A stretch of 64,000 nucleotides of DNA from Bacillus methanolicus (GTDB lineage: Bacteria; Bacillota; Bacilli; Bacillales; Cytobacillaceae). This document shows positions 7,300 to 16,968 of this stretch, piece after piece. Position numbers and translations under genes: made by a program. Location: assembly GCF_028888695.1 (NCBI RefSeq), contig NZ_PNFF01000001.1, forward strand, positions 629,501 to 693,500, given 5' to 3'. Every line of letters starts with the position of its first letter. The stretch's first letter is position 1. The notes beneath the pieces are model-generated. The model made no database searches, was not told the DNA's origin, and saw nothing but the letters and a program-made list of their open reading frames with translations.

Positions 7300-7860
7300 A
7301 TGAGAGTAGTTTCAGGAGCCTGTAAGGGCAGGATTTTAAAGGCCGTTCCAGGGAGTTCAACCAGGCCTACAACAGATAAAGTAAAAGAAGCAATATTCAA
7401 TATGATCGGCCCATACTTTGATGGCGGGCTAGGCTTGGATTTGTTTGCAGGCAGCGGAGGATTAGGAATCGAAGCTTTAAGCAGAGGATTAAATAAGGTT
7501 ATCTTTGTTGATAAAGACAAAAAAGCAATACAGATCATTCATGAAAATATTAAAAGCTGCGGTTTGGAGAAACAAGCGGAAGTTTATCGAAATGATGCGG
7601 AAAGAGCTCTAAAAGCAATTATCAAGCGAGGACTTGTTTTCGATTTCATTTTTCTTGATCCCCCATATAAGAAACAGCAGCTTCCTAAGATTTTGGAAAC
7701 AATTGATAAGGAAAATCTACTTTCGGAGAATGGTGCGATCGTTTGTGAACATAGCGCGGATGAAAGTTTGCCTGAAACAGCAGGCAATTTCATTCGAAAA
7801 AAATATGAACAATATGGCATCATTGCTGTTTCCATCTATATTTATCGTTCTGAACATTAA
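7300..7860 (+). CDS. rsmD: 16S rRNA (guanine-966-N2)-methyltransferase RsmD (YlbH)
   Basis: 186 residues, the usual RsmD length. It transfers a methyl group from S-adenosylmethionine to G966 of 16S rRNA in the 30S particle. Visible motifs: the N-terminal RIxSGxxKGR-type start (RVVSGACKGR), TRPTTDKVKEAIFN, the SAM-binding DLFAGSGGLGIEALSRG (47-63) and the catalytic DPPY at 120-123. ATG at 7300; the ribosome site (GTGGTGATC) is weak. The next gene, coaD, begins 12 bases after its stop with its own GGAGGT, a pairing conserved in Bacilli. Confidence 0.95.
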   Translation: MRVVSGACKGRILKAVPGSSTRPTTDKVKEAIFNMIGPYFDGGLGLDLFAGSGGLGIEALSRGLNKVIFVDKDKKAIQIIHENIKSCGLEKQAEVYRNDAERALKAIIKRGLVFDFIFLDPPYKKQQLPKILETIDKENLLSENGAIVCEHSADESLPETAGNFIRKKYEQYGIIAVSIYIYRSEH

Positions 7861-8355
<495 letters not shown>

Positions 8356-8356
8356 T

Positions 8357-8397
8357 AAAGAGGGGCCTGACCTTTTGCTTTGAGTCAGCCCCTTTTC
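8357..8397. terminator. Bidirectional terminator between coaD and ylbJ (GGCTGAC-family hairpin, copy C)
   Basis: AGGGGCCTGAC and GTCAGCCCCT pair across a T-rich loop, followed by TTTT. It belongs with the other short hairpins carrying a CTGAC/GTCAG core. Confidence 0.8.
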
Positions 8398-8412
8398 GGT
8401 TGAAAAAATTTT

Positions 8413-9621
8413 TTAAAATTTTCTTTTAGTATAGATCATGATATAAATAAGAAGGGAAAAAATTGTAATGATGGGCCCAGTTTCCACTATTCCATAATAA
8501 AGTTCGCGAAAGAATGAACCTTCCTTAAATAACAAAACCGGGATAGCGTTGGAAGGTTGCTCTTTATCGTAGTATTTTTCAAAAATAGGTTCCCAAAGAA
8601 GGAATGCATAAAGACTGGAAAAGATGCCATGAAGAATTCTTGAAAAGAAAAACGGCTTAAACCTAATATCAGTTTGTGCTAAAATGCTTGCTACTTGGGC
8701 TTGGACGCTAAAACCGCTAAACGCAAGGATAAAACTCGTGATCATAACTTGCTGAAGGACTGTTGCTTCTTGAACCTGGCTTGTCATTTGACTGCCAAGA
8801 GTAATTTCGAAAAGGCCTGAAATTAACGGAATGCTTAGCGTCTCAGGGAATTGCAGGAATTTTAATACAAATTCAATGATATTTGCGAGAAACGATGTTA
8901 TGTGCAAATGAAATAATAGCTTATTAATCACGGAAAATAATATGATAAACCCGCCAATCATTAATAATGTTTGTATAGAAGACATAACTGCGTCACCCAG
9001 CAACTTGCCAATCGGACGGTTATCTTTAATTCTTGTTCGGTGCAAAGTTGACAACGCGGATCGGACTGAAAACTTCTTCTTTTTAAATTCTTTGTCAGTG
9101 GCAATCTCATCTCCGTAGAACCTCATGAGCAAACCGACCGTGATATTTCCTAAATAATGTGATAATGCTAAAATAACTCCTAATTGGGCATTATAAAAAA
9201 AACCGACTGAAACAGCGCCAAAAATAAACAAAGGGTTCGATGAGTTTGTAAAGGATACAAGCCTTTCTGCTTCAATTTTGCTCAGCTGCCCCTCTTGTCT
9301 CAGTCTTGCTGTAAGCTTCGCCCCGGCAGGATAGCCGGATGCCATACCCATAGCCCAAACAAATCCTCCTACTCCCGGAACTTTAAACAGCGGCCTCATT
9401 AATGGTTCCAGCAATACCCCGATAAATTTGACAACCCCAAAGCCAATCAGCATTTCTGAAACAATAAAAAACGGCAAAAGGGAGGGGAAAACAATTTCCC
9501 ACCACATATTTAATCCTCTGATTGATGCATCCACTGATTCCTGCGGGAAAGATATAAGGGATACTGCCATAAATGAAACCGAAACCGCCAAGAAAATCGA
9601 TTTAAATTTTGATCGAAACAA
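8413..9621 (-). CDS. ylbJ: Sporulation integral membrane protein YlbJ
   Basis: 402 residues (B. subtilis YlbJ is about 408) with some eight to ten hydrophobic segments and the nucleoside-recognition (Gate) domain pattern, e.g. GFVWAMGMASGYPAGAKLTARLR and SGFSVQAQVASILAQTDIRFKPFFFSRILHG. In B. subtilis it is a sigma-E-controlled mother-cell gene required for heat-resistant spores; the transported substrate is unknown. TTG start (MFRSKFKS) behind a GGAGG-rich stretch. It is convergent with coaD and divergent from ylbK. I could not find a convincing sigma-E promoter in the 208-base gap to ylbK. Confidence 0.9.
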   Translation of the reverse strand: MFRSKFKSIFLAVSVSFMAVSLISFPQESVDASIRGLNMWWEIVFPSLLPFFIVSEMLIGFGVVKFIGVLLEPLMRPLFKVPGVGGFVWAMGMASGYPAGAKLTARLRQEGQLSKIEAERLVSFTNSSNPLFIFGAVSVGFFYNAQLGVILALSHYLGNITVGLLMRFYGDEIATDKEFKKKKFSVRSALSTLHRTRIKDNRPIGKLLGDAVMSSIQTLLMIGGFIILFSVINKLLFHLHITSFLANIIEFVLKFLQFPETLSIPLISGLFEITLGSQMTSQVQEATVLQQVMITSFILAFSGFSVQAQVASILAQTDIRFKPFFFSRILHGIFSSLYAFLLWEPIFEKYYDKEQPSNAIPVLLFKEGSFFRELYYGIVETGPIITIFSLLIYIMIYTKRKF

Positions 9622-9829
9622 TTAAGGAGCCCCCCTCCAAAGCTGCCATACTGTGCAACTTGTTCAAACAATGTTAAAATATGTATTAGTTAAATTTCAA
9701 CAATTACAAAGAGCGCTTGTGCTTTTCGATACTTGTCCCCATATACCTCAATATACTCATAGAACTTTAAAATAGACCATATGTTTAAAACATGAATAGA
9801 TGAAATGCCTTAAAAAAGGAGGATATCTC

Positions 9830-10621
9830 TTGCGTCGTCCGAAAATAGGATTGGCACTTGGTTCGGGTGGAGCGCGAGGATTTGCCCATCTAGGTGTTAT
9901 CAAAGTGTTAAAAGCAGAAGGAATACCGATTGATTTTCTTGCCGGCAGCAGCATGGGGGCCATGGTTGGATGTTTATATGCTGCAGGTCTTGATATTGAG
10001 CAATTATATAAATTAGCCGGGGCATTCAAGAGAAAATATTATTTAGATTTTACCGTGCCGAAAATGGGATTTATAGCAGGAAAAAAGGTAAAGGAATTGA
10101 TTCGTGTTTTTACCCATGGCAAAAATATTGAACAGCTTGAAATCCCGGTCGGGGTAGTGGCAACCGATTTAATGACAGGGGAAAAAGTTGTTTTTCGTCA
10201 AGGTCCGATCGCGGATGCAGTACGCGCCAGCATATCCATACCGGGAATTTTTGTTCCAGAAAAACTAAACGGGAGATTGCTCGTTGATGGCGGAGTTGTT
10301 GACAGAATTCCTGTGTCGGTTGTCAAGGAAATGGGAGCGGATTTGATCATAGCTGTCGATGTTTCACATGTGAAAACAAATACCGAAATTACGTCGATTT
10401 TTGATGTTATTATGCAGAGTGTTGATATTATGCAAAAAGAATTAGTGATGAGTCGCGAAATTGCTTCAGACGTGATGATCCGGCCCCGGGTTGAAAATTA
10501 TAGTTCGCGTTCCTTTACTAATATCGATGAAATTATTTCAATCGGGGAAGAAGAAGCACGAAAACAAATCGGCAAAATTAAAAGTGTTATTGAACGGTGG
10601 AAGGAGCCTTCTATAGAATGA
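9830..10621 (+). CDS. ylbK: Patatin-like phospholipase family protein YlbK
   Basis: 263 residues. The patatin hydrolase core is complete: the oxyanion Gly-rich loop LGSGGARGFAHLG (10-22), the nucleophile elbow G-S-S-M-G with Ser41, and the catalytic DGG with Asp153. It is thus a predicted serine acyl hydrolase of the RssA/NTE type; its substrate is unknown. Start: TTG at 9830 (MRRPKIGLALG) after AAAAAAGGAGG; the in-frame upstream ATG at 9800 would place that ribosome site inside the gene. It overlaps the protease gene ylbL by ATGA, so the two are translationally coupled. Confidence 0.9.
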   Translation: MRRPKIGLALGSGGARGFAHLGVIKVLKAEGIPIDFLAGSSMGAMVGCLYAAGLDIEQLYKLAGAFKRKYYLDFTVPKMGFIAGKKVKELIRVFTHGKNIEQLEIPVGVVATDLMTGEKVVFRQGPIADAVRASISIPGIFVPEKLNGRLLVDGGVVDRIPVSVVKEMGADLIIAVDVSHVKTNTEITSIFDVIMQSVDIMQKELVMSREIASDVMIRPRVENYSSRSFTNIDEIISIGEEEARKQIGKIKSVIERWKEPSIE

Positions 10622-11637
10622 GCAGAAAAATTTATATACGAAACTTCCTCATTGCTGCAATCATCTTTTTAGCCAGCACTTTTTATTATTTGCCTTACTA
10701 TGTGTCAAAGCCCGGCATGGCAAAAGAATTGGAACCGATTATTGAAGTGGATGGCGGCTACGATGAAGAAGGAAGCTTAATGTTAACCACTGTAAGAATG
10801 GGACGAGCTAATATTTACTCTTATATTTTTGCGAAACTAAGCAAGTATCAGGAAATCTTTCCTGCTGAGATGATTAAATATGAGCATGAGACTGATGAAG
10901 AATTCACGCTTCGCCAGTTAAGGGCAATGGATACATCCAAATTATCGGCGATTGAAGTTGCTTATAAAAAAGCCGGGATTCCGGTTGAATACCGATATAA
11001 AGGCGTCTATGTAATGAGTGTCCTTCCCGGTATGCCTGCTGAAGGAAAATTGAAGCCTGGAGACAGGATTTTTAAAGTTAATGACGTGATGTTCAAGTCT
11101 TCTGATGAATTTAGACAGTATGTTAGCAAAAAGAAGAAGGGCGACAAGATTCAAATCTCTTATGTACGTAATGGCAAAGCCGATCGCGCAACACTTCAGG
11201 TCATGCCTTTTCCCGATAACCATGATCAATTAGGGATCGGCATTGTTCTCGAGGATGATAAGGAAATCATTGTTGAACCAGATGTCAAAGTCAATACTGA
11301 TGAAATCGGCGGTCCTTCTGCCGGACTGATGTTTGCCTTAGAAATCTATAATCAATTAACGAAAGATGATTTAACTCACGGGTTTGAAATTGCCGGTACG
11401 GGAACTATTTCGCCCGACGGAACAGTTGGAAGAATCGGAGGCATTGAGCAGAAAATCGTAGCTGCGGATAAAGCAGGTGCTGATATATTTCTTGCCCCAA
11501 ATGAAAAAGGCGCAAATGGATCAAATTATGAAATAGCGGTCAAGACTGCAAAAGAAATTGGAACTGATATGAAAATTGTTCCTGTCGACACGTTTGAAGA
11601 GGCGGTTTCCTATCTGGAAAATTTAAAAGAAAAATAA
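10618..11637 (+). CDS. ylbL: Lon-like PDZ protease DdcP (YlbL)
   Basis: 339 residues: an N-terminal membrane anchor (about 8-27), a PDZ domain at about 115-195 (GVYVMSVLPGMPAEGKLKPGD), and a C-terminal Lon-type (S16) protease domain. The catalytic dyad is visible as Ser234 in GGPSAGLMF and Lys279 in GGIEQKIVAA, 45 residues apart as in Lon. There is no ATPase domain. In B. subtilis YlbL was named DdcP, a protease that helps remove the cell-division inhibitor YneA during recovery from the DNA-damage checkpoint. The ATG overlaps the ylbK stop. A terminator shared with tmcAL follows. Confidence 0.92.
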   Translation: MSRKIYIRNFLIAAIIFLASTFYYLPYYVSKPGMAKELEPIIEVDGGYDEEGSLMLTTVRMGRANIYSYIFAKLSKYQEIFPAEMIKYEHETDEEFTLRQLRAMDTSKLSAIEVAYKKAGIPVEYRYKGVYVMSVLPGMPAEGKLKPGDRIFKVNDVMFKSSDEFRQYVSKKKKGDKIQISYVRNGKADRATLQVMPFPDNHDQLGIGIVLEDDKEIIVEPDVKVNTDEIGGPSAGLMFALEIYNQLTKDDLTHGFEIAGTGTISPDGTVGRIGGIEQKIVAADKAGADIFLAPNEKGANGSNYEIAVKTAKEIGTDMKIVPVDTFEEAVSYLENLKEK

Positions 11638-11681
11638 AAAGACAGCGGTTTCCCTTATCGGGAAAGCTGTCTATTTATTTT
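11638..11681. terminator. Bidirectional terminator between ylbL and tmcAL
   Basis: Stem AGACAGCGGTTTCCC / GGGAAAGCTGTCT with a TTATC-type loop, an A-run on the left and T-rich sequence on the right. It overlaps the tail of the convergent tmcAL gene. Confidence 0.8.
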
Positions 11682-12891
11682 GAGACAAATAAATTGGCGG
11701 GTGATTGAACTCAGCCTGCAAAAGTTTTGTTTGAAATTTATGCCCGGCTCCAAGGGCATAAATCCTTGAACTGCGTATATCCAATTCAATTTGGTTATTA
11801 TAAAAGGAAGACAATTTTGATATAATCGGAATATCTGATTGATGTTTAAATTTGTTCAAATAATCTCTTCCTTTTTCGGTCATTCCTAAAAGCCGCAGAT
11901 AGCTTACTTTTGATTGATTCATTTCAGATTTTTTTGCATTTGTTAAAATATGGACGCATGTTCTCTGCAGTCTTGTCCACGTATACCGCTTTGTTTTTAT
12001 TTTTTCCATGAAATCATAAAAGCTATCTGCATGGAGGGCAAAGGAAATCAATCTATTTTCAAGACCTTCTTCCACTTCATAAACAGCCTTTAACTCATCT
12101 TGGTTCGTTTGCAAAAGTTTATAGCGGAGATAAGGCCAATAGTTCTCCCAGCTGTGAAGCTGTCCAAACTCTTTTATATATTTATTAAGAAGTTGAAACG
12201 TATGCTCCGGAACATATTGTTTAATTTGCGACATTTCATTTTTTTCAGAAAATAACGCTTTTCGGATACTTGTTGCACTTGCAATCGTTTGCGAAGAAAA
12301 ATGCTCATCATGATAATCCGCGTTTTTCCGTTTAATTGTATAGGCTTGCATATCAAAACCTTGGTCATCAATTGCTTTTAAATAATGAAACCCTAGAATA
12401 TTGTTGGGTTTTGATAAATCAACGATTTCCTCATCAGCCGGCAAATCTTGAAAGGCGAAGGACATCGCTTTTGGATAACTGACCCCTTTTTCGATATGAT
12501 GCTTTATTTGCTGCTGAAACAGTTGGTTATGTCTTTTCATATATCTTAATGTCGCCTGAAAATCAGCCACACTTCCGGATTCACTCCCGAAACAAATGCT
12601 GTTGCATCCGGCTTTATAAAGAATTTCTACTGCTCCTTTTGCAAATGTTTCCGCTTTTTGCACAGCAAATTGGTAAGGAAGTTCAAATACGATATCAACG
12701 CCGCCTTTTAAAGCCATTTCAGCACGGACCCATTTCGATAAGAGGGCAGGTTCCCCGCGCTGCAGGAAGTTTCCGCTCATGACAGCGATCACGAGATCTG
12801 CACCAGTTTCTTCCCGTGTTTTTTTGACATGATAGGCATGACCGTTATGAAAAGGATTGTATTCAACAATAACACCGACTGCATTCATCAT
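11671..12891 (-). CDS. tmcAL: tRNA-Met cytidine acetate ligase TmcAL (YlbM)
   Basis: 406 residues (B. subtilis 415). In B. subtilis this enzyme makes N4-acetylcytidine at the elongator tRNA-Met wobble position from acetate and ATP. It has a nucleotidyltransferase fold: GVIVEYNPFHNGHAYH with the HxGH motif at 15-18, AVMSGNFLQRGEPAL, and SATSIRKALF. Start: tandem ATG codons; the first has GGGAG 6 bases upstream. It is transcribed alone, convergent with ylbL and divergent from ylbN. The C-terminal third is the lysine-rich, tRNA-binding-like part of the family. Confidence 0.93.
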   Translation of the reverse strand: MMNAVGVIVEYNPFHNGHAYHVKKTREETGADLVIAVMSGNFLQRGEPALLSKWVRAEMALKGGVDIVFELPYQFAVQKAETFAKGAVEILYKAGCNSICFGSESGSVADFQATLRYMKRHNQLFQQQIKHHIEKGVSYPKAMSFAFQDLPADEEIVDLSKPNNILGFHYLKAIDDQGFDMQAYTIKRKNADYHDEHFSSQTIASATSIRKALFSEKNEMSQIKQYVPEHTFQLLNKYIKEFGQLHSWENYWPYLRYKLLQTNQDELKAVYEVEEGLENRLISFALHADSFYDFMEKIKTKRYTWTRLQRTCVHILTNAKKSEMNQSKVSYLRLLGMTEKGRDYLNKFKHQSDIPIISKLSSFYNNQIELDIRSSRIYALGAGHKFQTKLLQAEFNHPPIYLSQNK

Positions 12892-12987
12892 TCGTTACTC
12901 CCTATAAAATTGGTATTTGAGATAATGAACAAAAAATTAGTTTAAATTAATGAGTTATTGACTACAGTATAGTGTAAAGAAAAAATA

Positions 12988-13016
12988 TTGACAAATAATT
13001 ATATGAAAGCTATAAT
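12988..13016 (+). promoter_or_regulatory. Consensus sigma-A promoter for ylbN-rpmF
   Basis: TTGACA (12988-12993), a 17-base spacer and TATAAT (13011-13016): a perfect housekeeping promoter 28 bases before ylbN. It is the strongest promoter-like match in the window, fitting strong expression of ribosomal protein L32. Confidence 0.88.
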
Positions 13017-13044
13017 TACCTTTGTTGCCTTGGGGTGATTCAAT

Positions 13045-13569
13045 TTGAAATGGACGATAAGTCAGTTGCAAAAATATCGAAACAAGGAATTTTCTGTTGA
13101 TGAAACGGTAAGGGTAGATGAAATCAAAGAAATTGATACATCGATTCGAAGCGTTTCTCCGATGCATATAACCGGACGGGCAGACATTGGCACAACTAGA
13201 GTGACATTTTACTTGAAAATGAAAGGTTCTCTTGTGCTTCCTTGTTCTCGTACATTAGTTGATGTGAATTATCCAATTGATGTTGAAACAACAGAGACAT
13301 TTCTGATTAACGATTCAGATTTTTATGAATCGGATGAGGAAATACATCGAGTAAAAGGTGACATAATTGATCTTATGCCGATCGTACGTGAAATCCTTTT
13401 ACTTGAAGTACCGATGCAGGTATTCTGTGAAGATAGCAGCGAAGATGGCGCACCACAATCAGGTAAAGATTGGGAAGTGATCCGCGAGGAAGATAGGAAA
13501 GAAAGAATTGATCCTCGCCTAGCCGGACTTGCAAAACTGCTTGAACAGAATGATTCTTCGGATTCATAA
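13045..13569 (+). CDS. ylbN: YceD/DUF177 family protein YlbN
   Basis: 174 residues of the DUF177 (YceD) family, whose members are almost always encoded next to rpmF; in E. coli YceD affects 23S rRNA accumulation. The conserved centre is seen as GRADIGTTRVTFYLKMKGSL, then PCSRTLVDVNYPI, and the acidic C-terminus contains DPRLAGLAKLLE. TTG start behind TTGGGGTGATT. It is transcribed with rpmF, 83 bases downstream, from the consensus promoter. The exact role in Bacillus is not settled. Confidence 0.9.
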   Translation: MKWTISQLQKYRNKEFSVDETVRVDEIKEIDTSIRSVSPMHITGRADIGTTRVTFYLKMKGSLVLPCSRTLVDVNYPIDVETTETFLINDSDFYESDEEIHRVKGDIIDLMPIVREILLLEVPMQVFCEDSSEDGAPQSGKDWEVIREEDRKERIDPRLAGLAKLLEQNDSSDS

Positions 13570-13652
13570 CCGAAAAGAACTATGTAAAGTGAAGAACCAG
13601 CTTTTATCTGGCCTTCATAACTTTCTTGATTCTCTTTAAGGAGGTGGGAAGA

Positions 13653-13826
13653 ATGGCTGTACCTTTTAGAAGAACTTCAAAAACTGCGAAAAGAAAGCGC
13701 CGTACTCATTTTAAACTACAAGTTCCGGGTATGGTAGAATGCCCAAACTGCGGTGAAATGAAACTTGCTCACCGCGTATGTAAAGCATGTGGAACATATA
13801 AAGGAAATAAAGTTGTAAACAACTAA
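13653..13826 (+). CDS. rpmF: Ribosomal protein L32
   Basis: 57 residues, basic N-terminus ([20 protein letters not shown]) and a complete zinc ribbon: CPNC at residues 30-33 and CKAC at about 43-46. It belongs to the large ribosomal subunit near the peptidyl-transferase side. The start is ATG 8 bases after AAGGAGGTGG. It is the zinc-binding (C+) form. A terminator follows. Confidence 0.98.
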   Translation: MAVPFRRTSKTAKRKRRTHFKLQVPGMVECPNCGEMKLAHRVCKACGTYKGNKVVNN

Positions 13827-13838
13827 TTTCATTTTGAT

Positions 13839-13874
13839 AAAAAGCACAAGGAGAGAAAGTCCTTGTGCTTTTGT
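13839..13874 (+). terminator. Terminator after rpmF
   Basis: 13-bp perfect stem AAAAGCACAAGGA / TCCTTGTGCTTTT with a 7- to 8-base loop. Confidence 0.88.
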
Positions 13875-13963
13875 CATTTAAAAAAGGATTTACCATAAGA
13901 CTTGAAAGAATACAATGAAAATTCCTAAAATAAAAGGGAATATTTATTTTCTGGAGGGCAGCA

Positions 13964-14725
13964 ATGAAATCTTTTTTATTGGAAGAGCGGGAACAAGGAT
14001 GCTTACTATTTACCATTAATAGACCTGACAAGAGAAATGCCGTAAATTTTGATGTGATGGATGGACTAAGTGAAGCGATCAATTTTGCCAAAAAACCGGG
14101 AGTGAAAGCTCTCGTTATTACCGGCGCCGGTGAAGCTGCATTTTGCTCGGGCGGCGATCTTTCTATTTTTCATCAACTGAAAACAGAAGAGGAAGCTTAT
14201 GGCATGCTCTCAAAAATGTCAAATATTTTATACAGATTGTTAACCCTTCCAAAACCAACAATTGCCCTTATAAATGGAACGGCAGTTGGAGGGGGCTGTG
14301 AAATAGCTGCAGCATGTGATTTTCGCGTGGCGAAAAAAGGGCAAAAAGCAGGGTTCATACAAGGGAGTCTAGCAATTTCGACAGGATGGGGAGGCGGAAC
14401 CATTTTATTTGAAAAGCTTTTGGCAGGAAATGCCTTGAAAATACTGATGGAATCGCGGCTTTTTCAAGTTGAAGAATTAGCTGAGTTTGGGTTTATCGAT
14501 CACATATATGACGATGATCGTGAAGAAGTTTGCGATTCTTTCTTAAGAAAAATTCTTTCTCTTGAAACGGATGTTTTGTCAGCTTACAAAAAAATGCTAA
14601 TAAGAAAGTGGACAGAATCGGGTCTTCAAAAAAGAATGGAGGAAGAAGTTCGAAACTGTGCTGTTTTGTGGGAGAAAGATGTGCACCATGAGCTAGTTGC
14701 AAAATTTTTAAAACGAAAATCTTAA
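13964..14725 (+). CDS. Enoyl-CoA hydratase/isomerase family protein
   Basis: 253 residues, crotonase fold. Family marks: INRPDKRNAVNFDVMDGL, the first oxyanion-hole segment FCSGGDLSIF, and the second GTAVGGGCEIAAACDFRVA. It should act on an acyl-CoA thioester, but the exact reaction cannot be told from sequence; the usual catalytic Glu positions are not obvious to me. ATG start behind CTGGAGGGCAG. It is not in the B. subtilis order here but lies shortly before a biotin-dependent acyl-CoA carboxylase set, which suggests a link to branched-chain acid or fatty acid metabolism (inference). Confidence 0.85.
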   Translation: MKSFLLEEREQGCLLFTINRPDKRNAVNFDVMDGLSEAINFAKKPGVKALVITGAGEAAFCSGGDLSIFHQLKTEEEAYGMLSKMSNILYRLLTLPKPTIALINGTAVGGGCEIAAACDFRVAKKGQKAGFIQGSLAISTGWGGGTILFEKLLAGNALKILMESRLFQVEELAEFGFIDHIYDDDREEVCDSFLRKILSLETDVLSAYKKMLIRKWTESGLQKRMEEEVRNCAVLWEKDVHHELVAKFLKRKS

Positions 14726-14812
14726 TTTTTGCATCTTATGGAAGAATGATATCAGTCTATCTTTTCTAGCAGTTGCATATGTATTAATAAAAACGCTAGG
14801 GGGGATATTCTG

Positions 14813-15445
14813 ATGTCAACAACTCGACAGGATGCTTGGACACAAGATGAAGATTTATTGCTTGCAGAGGTAGTATTGCGCCATATTCGAGACGGAGGAA
14901 CCCAATTACAAGCTTTTGAAGAAGTAGGCAAGCGGCTGTCAAGAACGGCTGCAGCATGCGGATTTCGCTGGAACTCAATTGTAAGAAAACAATATAAATC
15001 AGGAATAGAACTGGCAAAAAAACAGCGAAAAGAACAGAAGAATCATGCTTCAAATTTAGTAGTGAATAATGATAAGAGTATTGAAAAAAAAGATGTAATC
15101 TCTGCTGCCTTTAAGACTTTTGAGCAAAAAGAAGATCTTTCGTTTGAGACTGTCATTAACTATATAAAAGATCTTTATGAAAAAGCCGGTAAATACACTG
15201 GCGAAGAAGAAAATATCGCGAAATATGCTGATAAAATTAAAGAAATGGAGAAAAAAATGTTTTATCTTGCTGCAGAAAATGAAAAATTGGCGAAAGAGTT
15301 AAATGCGGTTAAAGAAGATTACCGCGCCTTAATTGAAATCATGGAGCGTGCTAGAAAAATGGTTGTTCTGCAGGAAGAAGACCATCAGAAAAAAGTGAAA
15401 TTTCAAATGGATAAGAATGGGAACTTAGAAAGAATTGAAAAATAA
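14813..15445 (+). CDS. ylbO: RsfA-family prespore regulator YlbO
   Basis: 210 residues. The N-terminal ~60 residues form a Myb/SANT-like helix-turn-helix ([39 protein letters not shown]) typical of RsfA; the C-terminal part, from about residue 140, is a coiled coil. RsfA and YlbO are forespore/mother-cell regulators that tune sigma-F or sigma-E dependent genes in B. subtilis. ATG start behind GGGGGGATATTCTG. It is followed by a GGCTGAC-type hairpin, so it is a separate transcript. The target genes are not visible from sequence. Confidence 0.88.
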   Translation: MSTTRQDAWTQDEDLLLAEVVLRHIRDGGTQLQAFEEVGKRLSRTAAACGFRWNSIVRKQYKSGIELAKKQRKEQKNHASNLVVNNDKSIEKKDVISAAFKTFEQKEDLSFETVINYIKDLYEKAGKYTGEEENIAKYADKIKEMEKKMFYLAAENEKLAKELNAVKEDYRALIEIMERARKMVVLQEEDHQKKVKFQMDKNGNLERIEK

Positions 15446-15500
15446 AAAGAGGCTGACCCATAAGGAAAAAAGTTCCGGCCTTAAGGGGTCAGTTCCTTAA
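15446..15500 (+). repeat. Hairpin repeat (GGCTGAC family), copy D, probable terminator of ylbO
   Basis: GGCTGACCCATAAGG and CCTTAAGGGGTCAG are imperfect complements around a short loop containing AAAAAAGTTCCGG; it begins at the ylbO stop codon. There is only a weak T-tract. Confidence 0.55.
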
Positions 15501-15614
15501 TGCTATTTTGCACGAAATATAGAAAGCGGTTTTATTTTTTTTGAAAGGAATTTTTAGAATATTTAGAGAAATAAATAATATTTCAGCCAAATGGGGGCAG
15601 AAAGGGGAACGAGG

Positions 15615-16958
15615 GTGCAAAAAATTGTCATTGCAAACAGGGGAGAAATTGCTTCAAGAGTAATCAGAGCTTGCCATGAACTTGGAATTGATACAATTGC
15701 TGTCTATTCGGACGCCGACAAAGATTTGCCATTTGTAAAAGAGGCAAAATATGCGTTCCGTCTAGGGGAGCCGCCTGTTCATAAATCGTATCTTAATAGC
15801 GATCTCATTCTTGAGATTGCGAAATCAGAAAAAGCGGACGGCATTCATCCGGGATATGGTTTTTTATCTGAGAATGCTGATTTTGCACGCAATGTTCAGG
15901 AAGCAGGGCTTACTTTCATTGGTCCATCTCCGGAAACGATTGAACGAATGGGTGATAAAATCATCGCACGAAATACGATGGAAAAAGCAGGGGTACCCGT
16001 TGTACCGGGGAGCAGCGAAGGATTAACAACACTTGAGGAGGCTTGTGATTTTGCCGAATCAATCGGTTACCCGGTTATGTTAAAGGCAAGCGCCGGCGGT
16101 GGCGGAATCGGTATGGTGTTTTGTGAAAATGAGCAGGTACTCGCTAAGTCGTATGAGTCAACGAAAGCACGAGCGAAAACATATTTTGGCTCAGAGAAAA
16201 TTTTTATCGAAAAATACATTCAAAATGCCCGTCATATCGAAGTGCAAATATTTGGCGATGTTCATGGAAATATCGTTCATTTATTTGAAAGAGATTGTTC
16301 TATCCAAAGGAGGCACCAAAAAGTCATTGAAGAAACACCATCGCCTTTCTTGTCAAAACGTACAAGAAAACAATTGTTTGCAACTGCTTTGAAAGCCGCT
16401 GCAGCCGTTCATTACGTAAATGCCGGAACAATTGAGTTTATTGTCGATGAGGAAGAAAATTTCTATTTCCTTGAAATGAACACCCGTTTGCAAGTTGAGC
16501 ATCCGATCACGGAACAGATTACTGGGCTGGACCTTGTTAAATGGCAATTACTGGTGGCCAGAGGTGAAAAGCTCCCTCTTATGCAAGATGTTATAAACCG
16601 AAGCGGCCATGCGATACAATTTCGCTTATACGCGGAGGATCCATATACGTTTATGCCGTCTCCGGGCAAAATTACGACTTTTAAATGGAAAGAGTTAGAG
16701 AGGGTTCGGATTGATAACGGTTATATAGAAGGGTCAACTGTAACACCTTTTTATGATCCGTTAATTGCAAAATGTATTTTTTATTCAAACACAAGAGAAG
16801 ATGTCCTAAAAAAGGCGAAAGAATTTTTTCAAAATATAGAAATTGAGGGAATCAAAACAAACATACAGCTCTTTATGAATATTATTGATGACAGCGATTT
16901 TCAAAATGGCACGTATACGACGAAATTTTTAACAGAAAAGAAATTTGCAATTAAGTAG
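15615..16958 (+). CDS. Acetyl/propionyl-CoA carboxylase biotin carboxylase subunit
   Basis: 447 residues, the full length of a stand-alone biotin carboxylase (AccC type). It carboxylates biotin on a carrier using ATP and bicarbonate. Domains: N-terminal Rossmann part (IVIANRGEIASRVIRA), ATP-grasp with the Gly-rich loop KASAGGGGIGM, and the EMNTRLQVEHPITE signature, then the C-terminal biotin carboxylase domain. Start: GTG at 15615 after AAGGGG; the upstream ATG at 15591 lacks a ribosome site. It is the first gene of a three-gene set with a biotin carrier and a carboxyltransferase. The substrate is probably not only acetyl-CoA, since the carboxyltransferase is of the propionyl/methylcrotonyl type. 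Confidence 0.9.
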   Translation: MQKIVIANRGEIASRVIRACHELGIDTIAVYSDADKDLPFVKEAKYAFRLGEPPVHKSYLNSDLILEIAKSEKADGIHPGYGFLSENADFARNVQEAGLTFIGPSPETIERMGDKIIARNTMEKAGVPVVPGSSEGLTTLEEACDFAESIGYPVMLKASAGGGGIGMVFCENEQVLAKSYESTKARAKTYFGSEKIFIEKYIQNARHIEVQIFGDVHGNIVHLFERDCSIQRRHQKVIEETPSPFLSKRTRKQLFATALKAAAAVHYVNAGTIEFIVDEEENFYFLEMNTRLQVEHPITEQITGLDLVKWQLLVARGEKLPLMQDVINRSGHAIQFRLYAEDPYTFMPSPGKITTFKWKELERVRIDNGYIEGSTVTPFYDPLIAKCIFYSNTREDVLKKAKEFFQNIEIEGIKTNIQLFMNIIDDSDFQNGTYTTKFLTEKKFAIK

Positions 16959-16968
16959 GGGGGTCACG

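Noticed and set aside
9622-9720. Sigma-E promoter for ylbJ on the minus strand
   Set aside because: A CATATT-type -35 exists but no matching -10 at the right distance.
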